Part shown: piece after piece, positions 30,822 to 38,110 of the stretch
Layout of the letters: each line of letters begins with the position of its first letter
How positions within the stretch are numbered: the first letter of the stretch is position 1
Assembly: GCA_025923055.1 (NCBI GenBank)
Contig: JAICGP010000002.1
Location: 1 to 45,408 of the forward strand
Direction of reading: 5' to 3'
DNA: 45,408 nucleotides
Origin: Thermoleophilia bacterium
GTDB lineage: Bacteria > Actinomycetota > Thermoleophilia > Gaiellales > Gaiellaceae
The notes under the pieces: generated by a model
The model's database searches: none
Seen by the model: only the letters and a program-made list of their open reading frames with translations
What the model was told of the DNA's origin: nothing
Program-made: the position numbers and the translations under genes

Positions 30822-31793
30822 GTGCTGGGAACCAGGCCCGTCCTCATGGCGACGGCGGGGGCGGTCTGCATCGCCTTCTCGGCGATCCTCGTCCGTCTCG
30901 CCGACGTGCCGCCTTCCACCGCAGCCTTCTACCGCTGCGCCTACGCGCTCCCGCCGCTCGCGCTGCTCGCCCTCGTCGAGCGGCGGCGCTTCGGGCCGCT
31001 CGGCCGGCGGGCGCTCTGGCTCTCGCTCGTCGCCGGCGTCCTCTTCATGGCCGACCTCGTCCTCTGGCACCATGCGATCGCGGCGGTCGGCGCCGGTCTC
31101 GCGACCGTGCTCGGCAACGTCCAGGTCGTCCTCGTCCCGCTCGCGGCCTGGCTGCTCCTCGGCGAGCGGCCCGCGGCGCGGACCATCGGCGCCGTGCCGG
31201 TCGTGCTCGTCGGCGTGGTCCTCATCTCCGGAGTCATCGGGGCGGGCGCGTACGGCTCGAACCCCCCGCTCGGCGTTCTCTTCGGCGTCCTCACGGCGAT
31301 CGCGTATGCGGCGTTCCTGCTCGTCCTCCGCGCAGGGAGCGGCGACCTGCGCCGCCCCGGCGGCCCGCTCTTCTACGCGACGCTCGCGTCGGCGCTCGCG
31401 ACGCTGCCGGTCGGCGCCGGCCTCGACGAGCTCGAGCTCGCGCCGTCGTGGCCCGAGCACGGCTGGCTGATCGTGCTCGCCCTCACGTCCCAGGTGCTCG
31501 GATGGCTCCTCATCGCCGCGGCCCTGCCGCGCCTGCCGGCGGCGCTCACCTCGGTGACGCTGACGCTCCAGCCGGCGCTCTCGGTCGTCTTCGCCGTCGT
31601 CCTCCTCGACGAGGCGCCCTCCGCCGTCCAGCTCGCCGGTGTCGCGGTCATCATCGCCGGCGTCGTCCTCGCGACCGCGGGCCGCCGCCGAGCGCCCTAC
31701 ACTGAGCCCACGCTGCGGGACGTGGCGCAGCCTGGTAGCGCGCCTGCTTTGGGAGCAGGAGGCCGCCGGTTCGAATCCGGCCGTCCCGACTGA
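30822..31793 (+). CDS. EamA/DMT-family transporter, frame continuing through tRNA-Pro
   Basis: Up to 323 residues. Homology-like sequence with ten helices runs to about residue 285 (IIAGVVLATAGRRR). After that the frame has no stop and passes through the promoter and whole body of the tRNA-Pro gene, giving tail residues such as VAQPGS and RRFESGRPD, and ends at the TGA formed just after the tRNA acceptor stem. The C-terminal 24 residues are thus tRNA-encoded. The transporter part is certain; whether the tail is stable is not known. GTG start, divergent partner at 30757. Confidence 0.85.
   Translation: MLGTRPVLMATAGAVCIAFSAILVRLADVPPSTAAFYRCAYALPPLALLALVERRRFGPLGRRALWLSLVAGVLFMADLVLWHHAIAAVGAGLATVLGNVQVVLVPLAAWLLLGERPAARTIGAVPVVLVGVVLISGVIGAGAYGSNPPLGVLFGVLTAIAYAAFLLVLRAGSGDLRRPGGPLFYATLASALATLPVGAGLDELELAPSWPEHGWLIVLALTSQVLGWLLIAAALPRLPAALTSVTLTLQPALSVVFAVVLLDEAPSAVQLAGVAVIIAGVVLATAGRRRAPYTEPTLRDVAQPGSAPALGAGGRRFESGRPD
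31698..31703 (+). promoter_or_regulatory. Candidate -10 of the tRNA-Pro gene (TACACT)
   Basis: TACACT, 12 nt before the mature tRNA 5' end, same word as before tRNA-His (45295-45300). It is inside the transporter coding frame. Confidence 0.5.
31716..31789 (+). tRNA. tRNA-Pro (anticodon TGG)
   Basis: Acceptor CGGGACG pairs with CGTCCCG, anticodon stem CCTGC/GCAGG, loop TTTGGGA with TGG at 31750-31752, T-arm GGTTCGAATCC. CCA not encoded. Overlaps the end of the transporter frame on the same strand. Confidence 0.97.
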
Positions 31794-31897
31794 AAGGAAT
31801 GCCTTGCCCAGGCCGCCGTCGGGCTCGACGGCGTACCAGGTCGATCAGGTCGAAGCTAGCCGCGACCGCACCGCCCACGCCGACGGTCGATCGCCTT

Positions 31898-31915
31898 GAT
31901 TCCCGACCGGGAATC
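31898..31915. repeat. Palindrome GATTCCCGACCGGGAATC
   Basis: 8-bp inverted repeat with 2-nt centre in the 222-nt gap between tRNA-Pro and the next gene. Could be an operator. The rest of the gap shows no clear gene; TATAGA occurs at about 31955. Confidence 0.35.
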
Positions 31916-32011
31916 GTCAAACTGTTTCATACCGTCAGTCCAGCCAGATTGTCGTATAGACCGCCGACGCTCGAGGGAGGGATCGATGCGTGGCGACACG
32001 TCCGTGACGTC

Positions 32012-33154
32012 ATGAACGACGGGACGCTTCGCCCGTTTGTCCGGGCGCTCGTCGTGGCGCTCGCTCTCGTGTCAGCGCCGGCGGCTGCCCAGCAGCCACC
32101 GGTGACCACGCCGCAGGAGCCCGCACCGCCTGAGCACGCAGTCGCGGACGACGAGAATTCCTGGGCGCTAGCGGTCTTGATCGGAGCGGGGGTGTGCCTC
32201 GCGGTCGGAATCGGAGGAGGGCTGCGCGCCGCTCGAGGCCCGCTGCGCACACTTCTGGAAGGACGATCTGGGCGGCGCCCACCACATCCTGTCCTTGCGC
32301 GCCCCGCGCCCGACGATTCGCAGGCCGGGTACTTTTCCCCCTTCGCGCAGCCGGGCGTCCGCGTACGGGAGGCGAGTGACTCGGCCTCGCCTGAGGAGGC
32401 TGTCGCGTCCGGGCCGGAGCGCGCTCTGGCGGGCGAGGTGGAAGCCGGTCTGGACGAGATGGCCGCGCAAGACGAGATGGAGAGCTTCGCGGGGGAAGAG
32501 CCGCAGGACGACGCGGCACAGCCGCCGATCGAAGGGCGCAGAGAGTCCGAGCCGGCCGCTTCGGCCATGCTCGAGGCCGCTCAGGTGGAGAGCGCCCTCG
32601 AGATGGAGTCCGAGCCGGTGGCCGAGCTCGGGCCTGTTCACGAATCGGCGGCGGACGAGCCGGATCAGCTCGCGGAGGGCGAGCGGACGACGCTCTCCCC
32701 GATGGTCGAGCCGGAGCTTCTCGTCGTGGAGGAGCCCCGAGCTACGCCGGGCGACGTCCCGGAGCTCGAGCCGCCCCACGCAGAGGAACAGGAAGAGATC
32801 GCCGAGGCCAGTCGGGGAGCAGCCCCCGAAGCGCAGGACGAGGCTCGTGTGGACGAGAGGGCGGCGAAACCAGAGTCCGAAGACGCCATCCCCCCTGAGG
32901 CGGACGGTGCCGCTGAGAACGCGCCGGCGGTGCCCGCTGCGGTTCCAGAGCCAGAACCTGCCGCGGAGGAGGGGCCAACTCCGGTCGAGGAGAAAGCCGG
33001 CGAGCCCGCCGTTGCCGACAGGCCGGCGCCTCGAGCCCGGAAGAAGCCCGCCAAGCCTCGGTCGAAACGGGCTGCCTCGAAGGCGAAGGAAGGGGCGCCC
33101 CCTGCGGAGCCAAAGCCGTCTCGGCGCCGCTCCCCGCGGAGCCCGCCAGGCTGA
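32012..33154 (+). CDS. Low-complexity membrane protein with acidic middle and basic tail
   Basis: 380 residues. N-terminal signal-like helix (RPFVRALVVALALVSAPAAA), short linker, then a membrane helix (about 50-75, WALAVLIGAGVCLAVGIGGG), then about 250 residues dominated by Glu, Ala and Pro, then a Lys/Arg/Pro-rich tail (ARKKPAKPRSKRAASKAK) like histone-H1 or AT-hook tails. Base use in the middle and third codon positions is slightly less GC-rich than neighbours. No named family. If the first helix is cleaved, the acidic-basic tail is probably cytoplasmic and could bind nucleic acid, which is speculation. ATG start; no Shine-Dalgarno sequence visible. Confidence 0.65.
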   Translation: MNDGTLRPFVRALVVALALVSAPAAAQQPPVTTPQEPAPPEHAVADDENSWALAVLIGAGVCLAVGIGGGLRAARGPLRTLLEGRSGRRPPHPVLARPAPDDSQAGYFSPFAQPGVRVREASDSASPEEAVASGPERALAGEVEAGLDEMAAQDEMESFAGEEPQDDAAQPPIEGRRESEPAASAMLEAAQVESALEMESEPVAELGPVHESAADEPDQLAEGERTTLSPMVEPELLVVEEPRATPGDVPELEPPHAEEQEEIAEASRGAAPEAQDEARVDERAAKPESEDAIPPEADGAAENAPAVPAAVPEPEPAAEEGPTPVEEKAGEPAVADRPAPRARKKPAKPRSKRAASKAKEGAPPAEPKPSRRRSPRSPPG

Positions 33155-33176
33155 CGAAACCGTATGCTGACGCGAG

Positions 33177-33199
33177 GCTCCGCTGCCTCCGTGCGGAGC
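33177..33199 (+). terminator. Possible hairpin before the OmpR-type kinase gene
   Basis: GCTCCGC / GCGGAGC, 7-bp stem, 9-nt loop, 22 nt after the preceding stop; no T-tract. Confidence 0.4.
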
Positions 33200-33221
33200 G
33201 CCCGTGCGGCATCATTGCGGC

Positions 33222-34958
33222 GTGCGTCGTGGCATCAGCATGCGCTGGTGGCTCTCGTTCGCGTTCGCGCTCATCGCCGCCGTGACCGCGGCCGCCGTCG
33301 CCCAGGTTTTCGCCCAGCGCTCGGAGACCGCGTTCCGGGAGCGTGCGGAGGCGCTCGCCGTGGGAAACGCCGTGGCCGCGGCCGACGGCGTCGCGCGCGC
33401 GTTCCGCGAGCGGGAGGGTAATCCCGGAGCGGCCGTCCGGGAGATCGCCGAGCAGCGGCGGCTCGCGCTCTTCGTGTTCGACGACGACGGCGAGCTTCTG
33501 ACGGCGGAGCGCTCGCGCGGGACGGCGCTCGTGGACGTGCCGGGCGGCGCGGAGGCGGTGGGGGTCGCGCTCGACGGGCAACGGCACGTCGAGCCGCACG
33601 ACGACGGCAGGCTCGTCGTCATCGGGCTCCCGCTTCCGAACGCGGGCGAGGCGCAGGCGGTGATCGCCCATGCCGTCCGCCCCGAGCTCACCGCGCAGGT
33701 GGCGATCGCGCGCGAGAAGATCGCCGAGGCCGCCGTGCTCGCCGTCATAATCGGGGCGGCGACCGGGCTGCTCGTCGCCATGCTCATCTCGGCGAGGCTC
33801 CGGCGGATCGCGAGCGCGGCCTCGGCCATCGAGGGCGGTCGCTTCGACCTGGCGCTCGAGCCGAGGTTCGGCGACGAGCTCGGCGCGCTCGCGGCGACCG
33901 TGGACCGCATGCGGGTGCGCCTGCGGGACTCGTTCGAGGCCCTGAGCGCGGAGCGTGACCGCCTGCACACCCTCCTCGCCCGCCTCCGAGAGGGGGTTCT
34001 CACCGTCGACCGGGAGCTCTCCGTCGACTACGCCAACCCGACCGCCGCCCGCTTCCTCGGGCTGCAGCCGCTGGACGGCCGCCCGCCGCTGCCCGAGCCC
34101 TGGCCCGGGTTCTCGCTGCGGGCCCTGGCCGCGAGCCTCTTCCGCGAGGACGCAACGGTGGTGGAGGCGCGGGTGTCCGTCGGCGACGACGTGACGCTCG
34201 CCGTCGTCGGCGTTCCCGCGGGCGCCGGTTCGCAGACGGCCATCCTCGTGCTCGCCGACGTCAGCGAGCGCGAGCGCCGCGAGCGGGCCGAGCGCGAGTT
34301 CGTTGCCAACGCGGCCCACGAGCTGCGCACGCCGCTCGCGGCGATCACGAGCGCGGTCGAGGTCCTCCAGAGCGGCGCGAAGGAGGAGCCGGAGGCGCGC
34401 GACCGCTTCCTGGGCGCGATCGAGCGCCAGTCCGCCCGTCTGGGGCGGCTCGCGCAGACGATGCTCACGCTGGCTCGCGCCCAGACGCGGCCGGGCGCGA
34501 CCTCGCCCGAGCGCATCGAGGTGCGGCCGCTCCTGGAGGAGATCGCCGCCTCGCTCGACGTGGCGCCAGGCGTCGAGCTCCGGGTCGACGCCGACGCAAG
34601 CCTCGAGGTGATCGCCGACCGGGACCTGCTCCAGCAGGCCCTCGCCAACCTCGCCGCGAATGCCGCGAAGCACACGGAGCACGGGTCGATCGAGCTCGCA
34701 GCGGCGCCGGCGCCGGGGGGCTTCGCCGCCGTCGAGGTCCGCGACACGGGCCCCGGGATGGCTCCCGCCGAGCAGCAGCGCGCGTTCGAGCGCTTCTACC
34801 GCGGCTCCGGCTCGGAGGGCGACGGGTTCGGGCTCGGCCTGGCGATCGTGCGCCAGGCGGTCCGGGCCCTCGGCGGGACGGTCGACCTCCACTCCGTCGA
34901 GGGCGTCGGCACGACCGTGCGGGTCGTGCTTCGCTCGACCGAGCGTGAGGTCGCGTGA
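33222..34958 (+). CDS. OmpR-type sensor histidine kinase with HAMP and PAS domains
   Basis: 578 residues. One N-terminal membrane helix (about 7-30), an extracytoplasmic region, a second helix (about 165-190, AVLAVIIGAATGLLVAMLI), HAMP about 190-240, a PAS-like region about 245-345, HisKA with AAHELRTPLAAI (His366), HATPase from about 470 (NLAANAAKH, DTGPGM, GFGLGLAIV). Start GTG 33222 chosen with reserve; ATG 33240 is also possible and neither has a good Shine-Dalgarno sequence. Stop overlaps the response regulator start (GTGA). Confidence 0.93.
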   Translation: MRRGISMRWWLSFAFALIAAVTAAAVAQVFAQRSETAFRERAEALAVGNAVAAADGVARAFREREGNPGAAVREIAEQRRLALFVFDDDGELLTAERSRGTALVDVPGGAEAVGVALDGQRHVEPHDDGRLVVIGLPLPNAGEAQAVIAHAVRPELTAQVAIAREKIAEAAVLAVIIGAATGLLVAMLISARLRRIASAASAIEGGRFDLALEPRFGDELGALAATVDRMRVRLRDSFEALSAERDRLHTLLARLREGVLTVDRELSVDYANPTAARFLGLQPLDGRPPLPEPWPGFSLRALAASLFREDATVVEARVSVGDDVTLAVVGVPAGAGSQTAILVLADVSERERRERAEREFVANAAHELRTPLAAITSAVEVLQSGAKEEPEARDRFLGAIERQSARLGRLAQTMLTLARAQTRPGATSPERIEVRPLLEEIAASLDVAPGVELRVDADASLEVIADRDLLQQALANLAANAAKHTEHGSIELAAAPAPGGFAAVEVRDTGPGMAPAEQQRAFERFYRGSGSEGDGFGLGLAIVRQAVRALGGTVDLHSVEGVGTTVRVVLRSTEREVA

Positions 34959-35644
34959 GCGCCCGCATCCTCGTCGCGGACGACGAGCCCGACATCGTGG
35001 GCCCGCTCGAGTACGCCCTGCGCGGCGAGGGGTGGGAGGTAGCGGTCGTCGAGGACGGAGACGCGGCCCTGGCCCGGGCGCTCGCGGAGCCGTTCGACCT
35101 CGTCGTCCTCGACGTGATGCTGCCCGGTCTGTCGGGGATGGAGGTGTGCCGCCGCCTGCGGGAGCGGAGCGGTGTCCCCATCGTGATGCTGACGGCCCGC
35201 GACGCGGAGGTCGACCGCGTGCTCGGGCTCGAGCTCGGAGCGGACGACTACGTCACCAAGCCCTACTCCGTCGCCGAGCTCGTCTCCAGGGTGCGCGCCA
35301 TCCTGCGCCGGCGGGAGCTCGACCGTCGCGCCGGCTCGCAGGGCCTCCTCTCGGCGGGCGGCATCCGGCTCGACTTCGCCCGCCACCGCGTCGAGGTCGA
35401 CGGCCGAGCGGTGGAGCTGACCCCCTCGGAGTTCCGGATCCTCGCTCTGCTCGCCGCCGAGCCCCAGCGCGTCTTCACCCGCCGCCAGATCATGGAGCAC
35501 CTCTGGGAGAGCCCGTACGTCGGTGACGAGCGGGCCTGCGACGTGCACGTCTCGAACCTCCGGCGCAAGGTCGAGCGCGACCCCGCGAGGCCGGAGCGCA
35601 TCGTTACGGTGCGCGAGGTCGGCTACAAGCTCGTCGCCGTGTGA
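34955..35644 (+). CDS. OmpR-family response regulator
   Basis: 229 residues. Receiver domain with Asp9-Asp10, phosphoacceptor Asp53 (VVLDVMLPGLSG), LTAR and KPYSVAEL; winged-helix output domain about 130-225 (LTPSEFRILALLAAEPQRVFTRRQIM, then DVHVSNLRRKVERDP and VGYKLVAV). GTG start overlapping the kinase stop. Likely binds the direct repeats at 35652-35702 just downstream (inference). Confidence 0.95.
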   Translation: MSARILVADDEPDIVGPLEYALRGEGWEVAVVEDGDAALARALAEPFDLVVLDVMLPGLSGMEVCRRLRERSGVPIVMLTARDAEVDRVLGLELGADDYVTKPYSVAELVSRVRAILRRRELDRRAGSQGLLSAGGIRLDFARHRVEVDGRAVELTPSEFRILALLAAEPQRVFTRRQIMEHLWESPYVGDERACDVHVSNLRRKVERDPARPERIVTVREVGYKLVAV

Positions 35645-35656
35645 AGGAATCTTCAC
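35641..35656. repeat. Inverted repeat GTGAAG-GAAT-CTTCAC
   Basis: 6-bp stem, 4-nt loop, overlapping the response regulator stop. It could be a weak terminator or part of an operator; the right arm merges into the first of three TCAC repeats. Confidence 0.35.
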
Positions 35657-35702
35657 GCGCTGCGAAGCGCGCGCTCACACGCCACGGGGGCACGCTCACG
35701 CG
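35652..35702 (+). promoter_or_regulatory. Three YTCACRCG direct repeats with 21-22 bp spacing
   Basis: TTCACGCG (35652-35659), CTCACACG (35674-35681), CTCACGCG (35695-35702). Start-to-start steps are 22 and 21 bp, two helical turns, so they lie on one face of the DNA. Fits binding by an OmpR-type regulator, in the gap just after such a gene and before the small gene at 35745. Confidence 0.4.
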
Positions 35703-35744
35703 GGCCGGGTACCACTTCCTTTCGCGGCAAGGAGGGACACCACC

Positions 35745-36023
35745 GTGGGTCAAGAGACACGAGAGACACTGCTGATACTCGCCTCGACGCTTCCGTGGGT
35801 CGTCGTCGCGGTCGGCCTCGTCTGGTCGATCGTGACCGCAAGCCTCGACCGTGCCCGCGCCGACCGGACGGCTCGCGGTCCCCGCCGCGCCCGGCAGGTC
35901 GGGTGGGCGGCCGGAGACCAGCTCGAAGAGACGGTCGGCCCGGCCACGAGCCGGACGCGAACCTCCTCCGCGCGTCCGACGAACCGTCCCATGCCCGCAG
36001 ACGTCCGGAGCGCACGTGCCTGA
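35745..36023 (+). CDS. Small single-helix membrane protein
   Basis: 92 residues. Hydrophobic helix about 8-30 (LLILASTLPWVVVAVGLVW), then a basic, Ser/Thr/Arg-rich tail. GTG start behind AAGGAGG (35729-35735), 9 nt before it, one of the best ribosome sites of the window. Overlaps the next gene by 8 bp. Follows the OmpR two-component genes and may be their target. Confidence 0.75.
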   Translation: MGQETRETLLILASTLPWVVVAVGLVWSIVTASLDRARADRTARGPRRARQVGWAAGDQLEETVGPATSRTRTSSARPTNRPMPADVRSARA

Positions 36024-36291
36024 CAGACTCGACGCGCTAGGACGGTGTCACGGGTACCTGGCCGTGGCGAACGACGGGCCCGTGGGCACGGTCGAGACCC
36101 CGCTCTTCCCCCCCGACGTCGACGAGCCGGACTACATCGTCGTCCGGATCCAGCAGGGGCTCCGCTCGCGACTGCCCGTCGTCACGGCGGCGCTCGTCGA
36201 GCGGGTCGACCCCCTCCGCAGGCTCGTCTACCTGCGAGCCTCGGGTGCGGAGGTCGCGGGCCAGCCGGAGCACCTCCCGCTGGCGATCTGA
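36016..36291 (+). CDS. Small beta-rich hypothetical protein (PRC-barrel-like)
   Basis: 91 residues. Pattern of short strands: GYLAVANDGPVGTVETPLFP, DYIVVRIQ, RLPVVTAALVERVDPLRRLVYLRA. Looks like a PRC-barrel fold, but this is only a resemblance. GTG start 8 bp inside the previous gene. Followed by a long hairpin. Confidence 0.6.
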   Translation: MPDRLDALGRCHGYLAVANDGPVGTVETPLFPPDVDEPDYIVVRIQQGLRSRLPVVTAALVERVDPLRRLVYLRASGAEVAGQPEHLPLAI

Positions 36292-36350
36292 GGGCCGGGC
36301 GCCGGGGCGCGGAGCTTTGCGGCGACTCCGCGCTCCGGCGCCCAGGCCCT
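36291..36350 (+). terminator. Large hairpin terminator
   Basis: 18-bp stem (36297-36314 with 36326-36343, one G-T pair), extended by a further 6 bp across a one-base bulge. It begins at the stop codon of the small gene. Confidence 0.75.
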
Positions 36351-36441
36351 CACCCGACTCACCGGAGGTGCGGGTAGCCCCACCCCGGACGGTGGTGCTT
36401 CCTGCCTGGAAGCCGGCCGCCTGATCGTCCATGCTTCCCGC

Positions 36442-37431
36442 ATGGCTACCCCTCCTGAGCACGAGCTGACGTTCTTCTTCACCGACATCGAGCGCTCCAC
36501 GGGCCTCGTCCGGAGCCTCGGCTCGGAGTACTGCGACGTCCTCGCCGCCTCGCGCGCCCTCCTGCGCTCGGCGGTCGCCGAGCACGGAGGCCGCGAGGTC
36601 GAGTGCCGGGCCGACGAGTTCTTCGCCGTCTTCACCGAGGCGCGCGCCGGCGTCGACGCAGCCCGCGAGGCCCAGAGGGCGCTCCGGGACGTCGCCTGGC
36701 CGGCCGGTGCGTCCGTCCACGTCCGCATGGGCGTGCACACGGGCACGGCTCTCGACGCGGGCGACGGGCTCGTCGGCCTCGAGGTGCATCGCGCCGCCCG
36801 GATCAGCGCGGCCGGCCACGGCGGCCAGGTGCTCCTCTCGAGGAGGACGGCGACCCTCGCCGACGCGGAGGTCCGCGATCTCGGCGTCTACGAGCTCGCC
36901 GGGCTTCCCGAGCCGGAGCAGCTCTTCCAGCTCGTCGCCGAGGGCCTGCCGTCCGAGTTCCCGCCCTTGCGGCGTGCCCGCCGCATCGACGACCTGCGGC
37001 TCCGCGTCGTCCTCGCCGACGACTCCGTGCTCGTCCGCGAAGGCATCGCTCGGCTGCTCGAGGAGGCGGACATGCACGTCGTCGCCCAGGCCGGGACGGG
37101 GGACGAGCTGCTCGAGCAGGTCGGGGCCACCCGGCCGGACGTCGCCGTGGTCGACATCCGCATGCCTCCCACGGGGAGCGACGAGGGCCTCCGTGCCGCG
37201 AAGACGATCCGGCGGCTCTTCCCGGAGATCGGCGTCCTCCTCCTCTCCCAGACGCTCGAGCCCGCGTACGCGCGTGAGTTGCTCGCGACTGGTGAGCAGC
37301 GCGTCGGCTACCTGCTCAAGGACCGGGTCGCCGACATGAACGAGTTCGCCCGCGCGCTCGTCCGCATCGCGGAGGGCGAGGTCGTGCTCGACGCCAAGAT
37401 CGAGAAGACAGTCCTCGCCGGCGCCCGCTAG
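36442..37431 (+). CDS. Class III nucleotide cyclase fused to a NarL-type receiver
   Basis: 329 residues. The cyclase catalytic domain spans about 1-170: FTDIERSTG holds the first metal Asp, CRADEFFAVF the second, and VRMGVHTG plus VHRAARI are typical. From about 190 a receiver domain follows (VVLADDSVLVREGI, VAVVDIRMPPTGSDEG, YLLKDRVADM) that closely resembles the NarL-type receiver at 6893, but the protein ends where a LuxR helix-turn-helix would start. Phosphorylation could thus control the cyclase, or the other way round. ATG start. Its stop overlaps the convergent gene in CTAG. Confidence 0.88.
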   Translation: MATPPEHELTFFFTDIERSTGLVRSLGSEYCDVLAASRALLRSAVAEHGGREVECRADEFFAVFTEARAGVDAAREAQRALRDVAWPAGASVHVRMGVHTGTALDAGDGLVGLEVHRAARISAAGHGGQVLLSRRTATLADAEVRDLGVYELAGLPEPEQLFQLVAEGLPSEFPPLRRARRIDDLRLRVVLADDSVLVREGIARLLEEADMHVVAQAGTGDELLEQVGATRPDVAVVDIRMPPTGSDEGLRAAKTIRRLFPEIGVLLLSQTLEPAYARELLATGEQRVGYLLKDRVADMNEFARALVRIAEGEVVLDAKIEKTVLAGAR

Positions 37432-37910
37432 CCGGGCTCGCGCAGGGCCGTCGCCGCGCGCCGGCGCCACGCCTCGAGCGCGGCGATCTGGTCCTCGGCG
37501 CGCCTGACGAGCGCGGGGAGGTCGAAGTCGGCGAGCCGTGGGTCGGCCAGCTCGGCGAGTGCCGTCCAGAGCATTCGCTTGCCCGTGACACCGGCGACGA
37601 GCGTATCGAGCTCGACGAGGCGCGAAAGCGGCGAGTAGCGGAGGAGGCTGCCGTTCAGCTTCAGCCGGCCGGCCTTCTCGGCCGCCCAGGCGAGCCGGTT
37701 CTTCACGCGGGACGGCTCCACGCCGAGCGCGTCCATGGCTCGGAGCAGCATCCGCTGGTCCTCGGCCACGTCGCCGTGCAGGTCGGCGAGGAAGGTGCCG
37801 AGCTGGTTGCCGCTGTTCTCGCGCCGGGCGCGCGCGATCAGCTCGAGCGCCGCGACCGAGCCCGCCAGGTGATCCCGGAGGTAGACGCCGAGGAGAGAGG
37901 TGCCGCCCAT
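37428..37910 (-). CDS. Hypothetical all-helical protein (ferritin-like fold?)
   Basis: 160 residues. Four predicted helices with His and Glu/Asp at bundle-like spacing (LRDHLAGSVAALELIARARREN, FLADLHGDVAEDQRML, LDTLVAGVTGKRMLW, LPALVRRAEDQIAALEAW). Suggests a four-helix bundle; metal binding not shown. ATG start behind AGAGGA. Convergent with the cyclase-receiver gene, sharing CTAG (37428-37431). Confidence 0.65.
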   Translation of the reverse strand: MGGTSLLGVYLRDHLAGSVAALELIARARRENSGNQLGTFLADLHGDVAEDQRMLLRAMDALGVEPSRVKNRLAWAAEKAGRLKLNGSLLRYSPLSRLVELDTLVAGVTGKRMLWTALAELADPRLADFDLPALVRRAEDQIAALEAWRRRAATALREPG

Positions 37911-37953
37911 CCCACGGATCCTCTTTTCGCGGCCGGCCGATCGCCAAACGGCT

Positions 37954-38088
37954 TCAGCGCGCGGGCTGGAGCGCGCCGACGAGCCGGAGCAGCCGCTCGA
38001 GCGTCGCCGCGTCCAGCTCGCCCCGGTTGCGGGCGAGCGCGGCGAGCAGCGCGCGCTGGGCGCGGTTCGTGTCCTCGGAGCTCTTCAT
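37954..38088 (-). CDS. Short helical hypothetical protein (44 residues)
   Basis: ATG 38088 to TGA 37954-37956. Ala/Leu/Arg-rich, two amphipathic helices (NRAQRALLAALARNRGELD, ERLLRLVGALQP). 22 nt downstream of the ABC permease stop on the same strand, so likely the last gene of that operon. Could be an accessory subunit, but there is no evidence for it. Confidence 0.5.
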   Translation of the reverse strand: MKSSEDTNRAQRALLAALARNRGELDAATLERLLRLVGALQPAR

Positions 38089-38110
38089 GCGCCGTCGTTC
38101 GCGGCAGCCG

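Noticed and set aside
36038-36050. GACGGTGTCAC resembling the ECF41 -35 region
   Set aside because: Lies inside a coding sequence with no CGTC at 16 nt spacing in a useful place.
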